From contig JAMCUS010000013.1 in the NCBI GenBank assembly GCA_023379385.1, positions 1 to 64,000 on the forward strand: a DNA stretch of 64,000 nucleotides, in the 5' to 3' direction. This document shows, one piece after another, positions 35,896 to 42,986 of the stretch. A program made the translations under genes and the position numbers. Source of the DNA: Thermoplasmatota archaeon. GTDB lineage: Archaea; Thermoplasmatota; Thermoplasmata; Lutacidiplasmatales; JAMCUS01. Position 1 is the stretch's first letter. Every line of letters starts with the position of its first letter. The notes beneath the pieces are model-generated. The model was not told the DNA's origin and did no database searches. It saw only the letters and a program-made list of their open reading frames with translations.

Positions 35896-37146
35896 TTAAC
35901 TGGTTTCTGATTTCAATCTTCTTATTCTATCTTCCACAAGCTCTTCTATCTTCTTTAAGTCATATAACGGAATCATTATACTGTCAATGACCGTCGTCGT
36001 ACCCTCCAAGCCACCTCGATATGTTTTCATGGAAATTACATCCATATCTTTGAGTTTCTTAAGATAGCTCAAAAAGGTAGGGTGACTCACCTTTAGAGAT
36101 TGAACAGCACTAACCCTGTATCCATATTCCTCTATGATTTTATTGAATTCATTCTCTACATCCACGCTATTTGTTTTTAATTTTTTGTTATCAAGAACGC
36201 GAGTTATAGCCAGTAATATTAATAATTGTGTATCAGTCAATTCATCTACACCAATGTCATCATGATATGCATTAACATCATTGATATCCATGGCCTTTCT
36301 TATATGTGAAATGTCTATACTGCTGCACCCTTCTGTGGATGCAATATCGTATGAATCTCTCAAAATGTCAATCGCATATCTAGCATTGAGATTGGATTTA
36401 TACGATAATATTGCAATCTCTTCCAGAGCATCATCTGCAATATCTATTTCACTGAAAGCCTCTTTTATTCTTGCCTTTAAAATATCAACAATCTCTTCAA
36501 CAGTATAGTTATTGAAAGTTATTTTATGTTCCGGTGTATTTTGAATAGTTGATTGTATATCCTCAGGTAAAAAGGTTTGTATTGTGCTTTTCTGGCTTGT
36601 TAATAAAAGATATATTGGTGGTATGGTAGAATTTTCCCTCATAAATTCCATTGGTCTCGAAAGAACATAAAATATGTCTTTTCCATTTTTTACAAAAATC
36701 TCTTTTACATCATCAAGTATTATGAACATCGATTTTTCTTTTTTGGATAAAATATTTAGAATATCTTTGAGATATACAGAACCACTATAACCGGTAGATT
36801 TCAAATCTGGTGAGAATGCAATATTTTCTACAAATCGTTCATCTTTAACAATGTATTTCATAACGTTGCGGTACATTTCGAGTATTGTATCATAAGGTGA
36901 AATTCTTGCACAGTTATAATATGAAACGTACAGATTATCATATTTTTTTGAGAAATGGGTTTCTATTTTTTTAGTTACCATTGTTTTTCCTGTACCTGTA
37001 GAGCCACTTATATAAAAGAAGAATTTCTCTTTTCTTTCTATTGCATTTTCAAATTTAGATATGATCTTTTCATACGCCTCTTTTCTTACAGATATGTCAT
37101 CCGGTATATATTCAAATGTTAATGCCTCAGAATCTTTTATATTCAT
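35896..37146 (-). CDS. Orc1/Cdc6-type replication initiator ATPase
   Basis: 416 residues from ATG 37146 (agaggt SD at good distance; ATGs at 37152 and 37188 are weaker). AAA+ domain with Walker A GSTGTGKT (about 48-55), Walker B MFIILDDV, and lid helices with the Sensor-2 Arg in SNLNARYAIDIL. A C-terminal winged helix (SLKVSHPTFLSYLKKL) is followed by a basic C-terminal tail. In canonical Orc1/Cdc6 Walker B is D-E; here the Glu is Asp. It binds origin DNA and loads MCM. No origin-recognition-box array is evident next to the gene, so it may be a secondary initiator paralogue. The 3' end of the next upstream gene is 10 bp away. Confidence 0.85.
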   Translation of the reverse strand: MNIKDSEALTFEYIPDDISVRKEAYEKIISKFENAIERKEKFFFYISGSTGTGKTMVTKKIETHFSKKYDNLYVSYYNCARISPYDTILEMYRNVMKYIVKDERFVENIAFSPDLKSTGYSGSVYLKDILNILSKKEKSMFIILDDVKEIFVKNGKDIFYVLSRPMEFMRENSTIPPIYLLLTSQKSTIQTFLPEDIQSTIQNTPEHKITFNNYTVEEIVDILKARIKEAFSEIDIADDALEEIAILSYKSNLNARYAIDILRDSYDIASTEGCSSIDISHIRKAMDINDVNAYHDDIGVDELTDTQLLILLAITRVLDNKKLKTNSVDVENEFNKIIEEYGYRVSAVQSLKVSHPTFLSYLKKLKDMDVISMKTYRGGLEGTTTVIDSIMIPLYDLKKIEELVEDRIRRLKSETS

Positions 37147-37156
37147 TAACATACCT

Positions 37157-38524
37157 CTAGGAATGTCCTGTATCCATGATAAAAGCATCTATTTTTTTAA
37201 CATATTCTTCAGCTATGGCCATAGCACTTTTTTCGTTTGTGGATTCAACATAAACTCTGATAATTGGTTCCGTACCTGATGCCCTCACCAGCACCCATCC
37301 AGTATCTATAAATAACTTCAAACCATCCGTTTTATCAATTTTCAATCCATTTGACTCAATCTCCATTCGTTTCATTACTTCGCTTTTTTTACTGTTATCA
37401 CAATGTACTTTCATTTTTGAAAATCCAACAGAAGGTACGCGATCAAAAAGCTCCTTTGAACTTATATCACCTTCCGAAAGTATTTTCAACATATAGGCAA
37501 GAGTCATGCCACCATCTCTGGCATATAAATGTTCAGGGTATATCATGCCACCATTCTCTTCTCCACCGAATAATGCATTGAGTTCTATCATTAGTGATGA
37601 AACAGCAGGTGCACCTATTTTGGAATATCTGGTAACGCCACCTGCTGAAGAAATGTATCTTTCTACAATCGATGACGTAGATACAGGCGTTACGAAAATT
37701 CCAGAGCCCCTTCTTTTTATTATATCATACGCAATAGTTGCAAGTGCAACTTCTCCGGCAATAAAATTGCCCTCGTTATCTATGAATATTGCTCTATCTG
37801 CATCTCCATCATGTGCCACACCCAGATCTGCATTTATTGATTTCACCATCTTTATTAAATTTGATAAATTTTCTTTGACTGGTTCTGGATTTCTTCCAGG
37901 AAATGATCCCTGAATATTGCTATTTATCGTAACAGGTATATGTCCCAGTCGTTCCACAATATGAGGAGATGTTACACTGCCTACACTATTGGCAGAATCT
38001 ATGACAACCAAAAGCTTTCTTTTTTTATGTTCTGATTCAGTATGTTTAACTATTGAAGCTATATACTCCTGTGCCGCCGTGTCGGTATTCCTTACCAGCC
38101 CCGTTTCGTTCCATTCAACAGGCACAGATTTTCCATCAAAATAGATTGATTCAATGGCTTCTTCATCTGTCTCACTCAATTCCATTCCGGTTGAAGAGAT
38201 GCATTTTATTCCATTAAATTCTGGTGGATTGTGCGAGGCTGTTATTATAACACCTCCAGCTAATTTATGATTTTTTATAAATAATTGAATGGCAGGCGTT
38301 GGCACCATTCCTAAATCTATTACATTAATACCTGTAAGACAAAGTGATCCGGTAACTATTCTCTTTACAGCATCTGAACTCGTTCTAGCGTCTGTTCCTA
38401 TAGCAAGCCAGCTATTCTTTCCATACCATGTACCTATTGCTTCTGCAATTTTTGAAATGAACTCTACATTCAGTTCTTTATTAACTATGCCTCTAATCCC
38501 ATTCGTACCAAATAGCTTTTTCAT
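37157..38524 (-). CDS. Phosphohexomutase (phosphoglucosamine/phosphomannomutase)
   Basis: 455 residues, complete alpha-D-phosphohexomutase with four domains: N-terminal LFGTNGIRG, phosphoserine loop TASHNPPEFNG (Ser97), metal loop DGDADRAIFI, sugar loop GEENGGMIYPEH, and phosphate-binding RASGTEPIIRVY. The FGTNGIRG start and GEENGG loop favour the archaeal GlmM/ManB group; which sugar is used cannot be decided. It supplies sugar-1-phosphates for surface glycans. Its 3' end lies 10 bp before the Orc1/Cdc6 start. Confidence 0.93.
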   Translation of the reverse strand: MKKLFGTNGIRGIVNKELNVEFISKIAEAIGTWYGKNSWLAIGTDARTSSDAVKRIVTGSLCLTGINVIDLGMVPTPAIQLFIKNHKLAGGVIITASHNPPEFNGIKCISSTGMELSETDEEAIESIYFDGKSVPVEWNETGLVRNTDTAAQEYIASIVKHTESEHKKRKLLVVIDSANSVGSVTSPHIVERLGHIPVTINSNIQGSFPGRNPEPVKENLSNLIKMVKSINADLGVAHDGDADRAIFIDNEGNFIAGEVALATIAYDIIKRRGSGIFVTPVSTSSIVERYISSAGGVTRYSKIGAPAVSSLMIELNALFGGEENGGMIYPEHLYARDGGMTLAYMLKILSEGDISSKELFDRVPSVGFSKMKVHCDNSKKSEVMKRMEIESNGLKIDKTDGLKLFIDTGWVLVRASGTEPIIRVYVESTNEKSAMAIAEEYVKKIDAFIMDTGHS

Positions 38525-38627
38525 GTTCTGTTAAACCCGTTTCATCTATAAAAAATATTACTAAATATTACTATATATAATATAATATCTTTATTTAATA
38601 GCGATAACACGTACTGTTCTGTTATGG

Positions 38628-39353
38628 TCATCCTTTATTCGTAATAAAATTTTTTAATGAAATACAATCAGGTTTGCTATGTATAGCCACATTATCGTAT
38701 CTTTCAAAATCCATGCTCAGTCGGAGGTTATTGAATACCTCCCCTTTAAATATGCTCTGATTATATGGCAGTTCCAGTATAATCCTTTTTGCCTCGTTCA
38801 TAAAATTCTCTGAATCTATAATAAAATCTGCAATATTCTGCTCCTCTATTTTAAATATTTTTTTTGATAAAAAGCCATAATATCTTTTTTTGCCATATAT
38901 TGCGGATAGCAATGAAGGCGTAGCTATAAAATGTGGCATGCCATACCACAATCCTGGAAAACCAGCTAGTGCATTGTTTTTAGAGATTATTATATCTCCT
39001 AAAAGAGCTAACTCAAACCCTGCATCTACGCTGTTTCCGTTTATTAAGGAGACAACAATCTTTGGCATAGATAGAACTGTTGTAGCTATCGTATGGCCAA
39101 GACTTAATAATCTTTTTATATCATCTGGATTCTCAAACCGTTTTTCGCAAATATCCAGTCCTGTAGAATATGTCCTTTTTGTTCCTGTTATTACAACTGC
39201 ATTAATACTGTTATCCGTCATGGCAATACTCAATGCACCCAGCATTTCAGATAACATTTCTGCATCCATAACGTTGCTGTTACCGTTGTCCATTGCAATT
39301 ATACCCAGTTTATTTTCTGCCCAAAATGATACTTTTTTAAAATTTTTATACAT
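38628..39353 (-). CDS. Degenerate crotonase-fold protein (enoyl-CoA hydratase/isomerase family)
   Basis: 241 residues from ATG 39353 (aggtgg SD; a GTG at 39365 is less likely). Crotonase fold landmarks: NAVVITGTKRTYSTGLD (first oxyanion-hole strand), then NSVDAGFELALLGDI in place of the usual A-x-G-G-G-x-E-L-A-L-A-C-D. Glu114 corresponds to one catalytic Glu of hydratase. The second (in G-x-P-E) is Gly134 (AGFPGLWYGMP). Ordinary hydration is therefore unlikely; isomerase, hydrolase or a non-catalytic role is possible. The gene overlaps the last small gene of the Rieske/cytochrome b operon by 8 bp, an unexpected companion. Confidence 0.75.
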   Translation of the reverse strand: MYKNFKKVSFWAENKLGIIAMDNGNSNVMDAEMLSEMLGALSIAMTDNSINAVVITGTKRTYSTGLDICEKRFENPDDIKRLLSLGHTIATTVLSMPKIVVSLINGNSVDAGFELALLGDIIISKNNALAGFPGLWYGMPHFIATPSLLSAIYGKKRYYGFLSKKIFKIEEQNIADFIIDSENFMNEAKRIILELPYNQSIFKGEVFNNLRLSMDFERYDNVAIHSKPDCISLKNFITNKG

Positions 39354-39552
39354 TATACAATCCACCTGTATAATACGAATAAATCATTATAATCTCTCCT
39401 ACAAGAATGAACTCTATTCCAAGTCCAAACCCAAACAGTTCATATACAGCATTTATGTACGCATATGATATTATCGGTATGACTGCAATCTGAAGTAACA
39501 GAATGAAAAGTGACAACCTTTTAATTCCTTCAAAAATCTCCTTATTATTCAT
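39346..39552 (-). CDS. Small membrane subunit, cytochrome b operon (second)
   Basis: 68 residues with two TM segments (LSLFILLLQIAVIPIISYAYI and GIEFILVGEIIMIYSYYTGG). It overlaps the preceding 78-residue gene by 4 bp. No haem or metal motif. By position it is probably an accessory subunit of the Rieske/cytochrome b complex. Family unrecognised. Confidence 0.65.
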   Translation of the reverse strand: MNNKEIFEGIKRLSLFILLLQIAVIPIISYAYINAVYELFGFGLGIEFILVGEIIMIYSYYTGGLYNV

Positions 39553-39785
39553 GCAACCACCTTTCTGGATGTTTTTAAGGAATCTACTTTTTTTATAAAT
39601 TCAATGAGCATGTATGTTGTAAAAATAATCGCACCAGATAACACAAATGCGTATACAGCATGCAGATAACTGAAGTTTGAAACAAGGGCGTATGACTGGC
39701 TATAAAGCAATACGACCTCAGCCGTATCAGCAAATACCAGGACGGTATATATTGAAAATAGAATTAAAAAGGGATGCAGCTTCAT
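39549..39785 (-). CDS. Small membrane subunit, cytochrome b operon (first)
   Basis: 78 residues with two TMs (PFLILFSIYTVLVFADTAEVV and YLHAVYAFVLSGAIIFTTYML). It overlaps the cytochrome b gene by 4 bp and the following small gene by 4 bp, so the three are translated together. No known motif. Probably a supernumerary subunit of the quinol-oxidising complex. Confidence 0.65.
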   Translation of the reverse strand: MKLHPFLILFSIYTVLVFADTAEVVLLYSQSYALVSNFSYLHAVYAFVLSGAIIFTTYMLIEFIKKVDSLKTSRKVVA

Positions 39786-41029
39786 TTATCAACACCCTCC
39801 TTTTTGTCATTGCAATCTGATGCATCACTGAAATGTTGCTTTTTATTTTTTGTATTGCTGTGTGTAAAAGAGTTTCTCTCAGAACCGGTTGGTGTTACCT
39901 TCCTGTATTTATAGTATAAACCATATGTCAGACCAAAGTTAAATGCAATTATACCCAGCATTATTGGAATCCATACTACAGGCTGAACCTGAACAGCCGG
40001 CTGTAAATATCCCCATATTGTAAAAAGTATAAAATAGTCTAAATTAACAGTTACGATAGAGACAAAAAAAGGTCTGTCTTTAGGGTCTCTGCTTTCGCTT
40101 CTATCAAAAAATGGCACCAGCATATAGAAAATAACGATCACAAGTAAAATATATATTATATTGCTGCTGATAGGTACAAAATCAATTACCTTATATGGAG
40201 CTACGAGATACCATTCAGGCATAGCCTGCACAATTACAGACGATCCCGCTTCCGGAGCAAGTGGTACTGGAAATACAGAAGCGATAACAATTACAAAACC
40301 CCATAAAATCAATGTTATACCGGCTGTATAGGATAGGAAGGTAGGTACCCATGATAACGTAGATCCCTTTTGTTCTGTCTTCATTGATACCGGCGGTGTA
40401 GCCTCATTTTTCTCATAAAGATACATGTGTATACCGAATAAAAGCATCAGAATTGCCGGCAATATCAAGATATGTAAGTCAAGCATTCTACCGAATTCCG
40501 ATGAAATTGTGCCGTTGCCAGTTATCAATGATGCCAGGAAATTACCTATCAACGGGAATTTTGATGCTAGTCCAACACCTACATCCGTAGCATCTACAGA
40601 TACCTCTGTATACGGCAGAAAGTATCCTGTAAAACCAGATCCAACAACCACAAGAGCCATAAGTATACCTATGATCCATGCGAGCTCTCTTGGCTTTTTA
40701 TACGCACCTATATAGTAATTTCTGAAAAAATGTATAAAAATCAGCAAAATCATAACATAAGCCATATAAAGATGCGCGTTTAACAAAATAATACCGAAAG
40801 GAACCTTATTTATTATATACTGGGTACTTGAATATGCTGTAGACGCTCCGGGTGTATAGTACAGCATTAAAAGAACCCCTGTTATGGCCTGAAATATAAA
40901 GGCTGCCGCAAGCAAACCACCGGTCCAATATGATATATCCATTGTATATTCAGGCATGGCCTTTAATGGTATATCCGATATGTGCGCCCTGCTATCAATC
41001 CAGTTCCAAATTATATCAAAAAAGCTCAT
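39782..41029 (-). CDS. Cytochrome b of a Rieske/cytochrome b complex
   Basis: 415 residues, integral membrane, two b haems. His ligand pairs: NAHLYM...FIHFF (14 apart) and DLHILI...GIHMY (15 apart); the 14/15 spacing resembles b6/archaeal SoxN types. The Qo-site motif PEWY is present (MPEWYLVAPYK). A charged C-terminal tail of about 40 residues follows the last TM. With the Rieske protein encoded 9 bp upstream it would oxidise quinol and pass electrons to an extracellular acceptor while moving protons. Cytochrome c1 is absent, as usual in archaea; the CbsA-like protein at 29.5 kb or a copper protein elsewhere may take the electrons. Confidence 0.93.
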   Translation of the reverse strand: MSFFDIIWNWIDSRAHISDIPLKAMPEYTMDISYWTGGLLAAAFIFQAITGVLLMLYYTPGASTAYSSTQYIINKVPFGIILLNAHLYMAYVMILLIFIHFFRNYYIGAYKKPRELAWIIGILMALVVVGSGFTGYFLPYTEVSVDATDVGVGLASKFPLIGNFLASLITGNGTISSEFGRMLDLHILILPAILMLLFGIHMYLYEKNEATPPVSMKTEQKGSTLSWVPTFLSYTAGITLILWGFVIVIASVFPVPLAPEAGSSVIVQAMPEWYLVAPYKVIDFVPISSNIIYILLVIVIFYMLVPFFDRSESRDPKDRPFFVSIVTVNLDYFILFTIWGYLQPAVQVQPVVWIPIMLGIIAFNFGLTYGLYYKYRKVTPTGSERNSFTHSNTKNKKQHFSDASDCNDKKEGVDK

Positions 41030-41038
41030 TTTAATTCC

Positions 41039-41683
41039 TCATTGATTATTTAAAGTGGTTACGGGAGCTGTATTTCCTTTGGGTGGACTTCCACCGGTAA
41101 GATCATCTGTATGGCCATATATTACAGGACCATTCATTTTGACCGCCTGAAGCGTATCTGTGCTAGAGTCATATGTTAGAACAACCATGGGCTGGGGTTT
41201 TGTGGTTGGACTTGTGATTATACTGCATCTATTGAAGGGATCAAAAGTACTTCCGTGACATGAGCAGTGTATATACGATGTATAACCATCAATGGGTGGC
41301 GACCCAGGTGGATAAAACTTTATACTAGGTGGTAAACACCCGAGATGCTCACATATGGCACTGTAAGCAACTATGCTGTTCTGTGGTCCAACACCACCTG
41401 GCACACTTTTACCGAGGTTCAGAAGAAAGTTTGGTTCGTTAAGAAGTGGATAATCAAACAGTACGATCTGTGGATTGTTAACAGCAATTGTACTGGCTTT
41501 TATAGGGTTTCCGGAGCTATCCACAAGTGTTAACGCAGGAAATTCACTGACGCCTATTGTGGGAGCTACAATGTAAGATAGTGAAGGAGCAAAAGCACCC
41601 AGAGCCACCACAGCAGATCCAATGGATACCATCTTCAAAAATTTTCTTCTGGATAAATCAATTTCATTCTCTTTCTTACTCAT
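41039..41683 (-). CDS. Rieske [2Fe-2S] protein with Tat signal
   Basis: 214 residues. N terminus DLSRRKFLKMVSIGSAVVALG is a twin-arginine signal/anchor (Arg12-Arg13), matching the tatAC genes 9 kb away. Cluster motifs CEHLGC (Cys111, His113, Cys116) and CSCHGS (Cys140, Cys142, His143) give all four ligands and the disulfide pair; the folded domain lies outside the membrane. First gene of the operon Rieske, cytochrome b, two small TM proteins, crotonase-like. No stop or frame problem. Confidence 0.95.
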   Translation of the reverse strand: MSKKENEIDLSRRKFLKMVSIGSAVVALGAFAPSLSYIVAPTIGVSEFPALTLVDSSGNPIKASTIAVNNPQIVLFDYPLLNEPNFLLNLGKSVPGGVGPQNSIVAYSAICEHLGCLPPSIKFYPPGSPPIDGYTSYIHCSCHGSTFDPFNRCSIITSPTTKPQPMVVLTYDSSTDTLQAVKMNGPVIYGHTDDLTGGSPPKGNTAPVTTLNNQ

Positions 41684-41870
41684 TACAGATACACCTGCTA
41701 CTGCAAGGCATATATACGTTATATCTTTATTAAATAGTTTATGAATATAAAATAAATAGTACGTATAGTAATCAACATACTATTTATTTTAATAATAAAA
41801 ATGTATAAAGTAAATACCAAAAATGATGGTTGAGTTAATATGGATGAGGTGAAAAAATAATTCATAAATC

Positions 41871-42011
41871 TTTATATAGCATAAATTGTTTTGGTATTCT
41901 ATTACATTGATTCACTCTCCCTCCTTTTATTTTTTTAGGAGGAGGGTGGTGATTGGCGTGACCGAAGGTAGCTGTTTATTGGTGGATGGTTGGGCGTTTA
42001 CTCCTTTATGA
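41871..42011 (+). promoter_or_regulatory. TATA box, SD-masking hairpin and 21-codon frame
   Basis: A good archaeal TATA box (tttatata, 41871-41878) is followed about 40 bp downstream by CCCTCCT (41919-41925) and AGGAGGAGGG (41937-41946). These can pair across a U-rich loop and would hide the strongest SD in the window. The SD directly precedes GTG GTG codons opening a frame of about 21 codons (41946-42011; VVIGVTEGSC LLVDGWAFTP then L and a TGA). The arrangement looks like a translational switch or a short structured RNA. It runs into the 3' end of pdxT on the opposite strand. No homologue is claimed. The remaining sequence between Rieske and this element shows nothing else. Confidence 0.4.
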
Positions 42012-42594
42012 TCTGTTTTAAAAACAGTTCGTGTATTTCTGTATTATCTGTAAGTTCTGGATGGAATGTAGATGCCATGTTTTTTCCCGATCTAACCAAC
42101 ACTGGAAGGCTATTATAGGTTGATAGAATCTCTACATTCTTGCCAGTACCTCTAATTACAGGTGCTCTGATAAATATTGCTCTAAATGGCTTATCAAGCC
42201 CATCTATTTTTATATCGGTTTCAAAGGAATCTTTCTGTCTACCATAACTGTTTCTCTCTATTTCTATATCTATAATTGATAAAGGAACGATATCACTATT
42301 TATGATTTTAGTTGATAACAGTATAGCACCTGCACATGTACCAAAAAATATTGTACCTTTTTCAGATAACATTTTCATACGTTTCAAAAGATTTTCATTT
42401 TTCATCAATTTCAATATTACTGTACTTTCACCACCTGGTATGATCACCGCAGATATTGTTTCATGCTTATCAAAATCTGTTAAAGATGATACGGCAACTG
42501 CATGTTCATTAATATTTAACTTTTTTAACGTTTTTTCTGTTATATATATATGCTCACTTACGTCACCCTGAATTGATAAAATTGCAACAGTCAT
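41998..42594 (-). CDS. pdxT: Pyridoxal 5'-phosphate synthase glutaminase subunit
   Basis: 198 residues from ATG 42594, which gives the standard N terminus MTVAILSIQGDVSEH (an upstream ATG at 42672 would add 26 unlikely residues). Class-I glutaminase: IIPGGESTV, nucleophile Cys87 in GTCAGAILL, and the His/Glu pair in FHPEL. It supplies ammonia to PdxS for making PLP from ribose-5-phosphate and glyceraldehyde-3-phosphate. pdxS is not adjacent. Catalytic triad complete. Confidence 0.95.
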   Translation of the reverse strand: MTVAILSIQGDVSEHIYITEKTLKKLNINEHAVAVSSLTDFDKHETISAVIIPGGESTVILKLMKNENLLKRMKMLSEKGTIFFGTCAGAILLSTKIINSDIVPLSIIDIEIERNSYGRQKDSFETDIKIDGLDKPFRAIFIRAPVIRGTGKNVEILSTYNSLPVLVRSGKNMASTFHPELTDNTEIHELFLKQIIKE

Positions 42595-42844
42595 GCCAAA
42601 TTCACAATGATTTAAATAAATTGTTATATTTAACATTATCCAGTTACATATATAGTGTGCTGTCAGGCACATATAAATTAATATGTTGTTATAAATAAAT
42701 AATTCAGTAGTTTATCACTACAATTCCATAAAAATGTTCACATTGCTGACATATATTTTGGTGTATTCAAAATTGATTAAGATAGGTTTAATAAATATTA
42801 CATATTTATCTATAAGTAAAGCCTATTTCCTTAAAAATCACAAT

Positions 42845-42942
42845 GCGGGAGTACTCAAGCATGGCCAAAGGGGCAAGGCTTAGGACCTTGTTGCGCAGGC
42901 ATTCGCCGGTTCAAAATAATATTGAAAATCCGGCCTCCCGCA
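42845..42942 (+). tRNA. tRNA-Leu (UAG) with a 13-nt T-loop intron
   Basis: Acceptor GCGGGAG pairs with CTCCCGC. Anticodon stem-loop CAAGG-CTTAGGA-CCTTG gives anticodon UAG. A long variable arm (TGC...GCA) marks a class II tRNA. The T arm is GCCGG-TTCAAA-(13 nt)-T-CCGGC, so the loop is 20 nt instead of 7. Removing 42916-42928 (ataatattgaaaa) restores the consensus loop TTCAAAT. TTCA can pair with TGAA inside the insert, leaving 3-nt AAA and AAT at the two cut sites: a bulge-helix-loop substrate for the archaeal splicing endonuclease. The valS gene begins 45 bp downstream. Confidence 0.92.
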
Positions 42943-42986
42943 TAAATAAAAGGTTTAAAAGCTATATGTCACACAGGTGATGTCTT

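Noticed and set aside
42845..42942. tRNA-Leu as a pseudogene because of the long T-loop
   Set aside because: All stems are perfect, the insert is removable to give the consensus loop, and the second tRNA has an equivalent insert.
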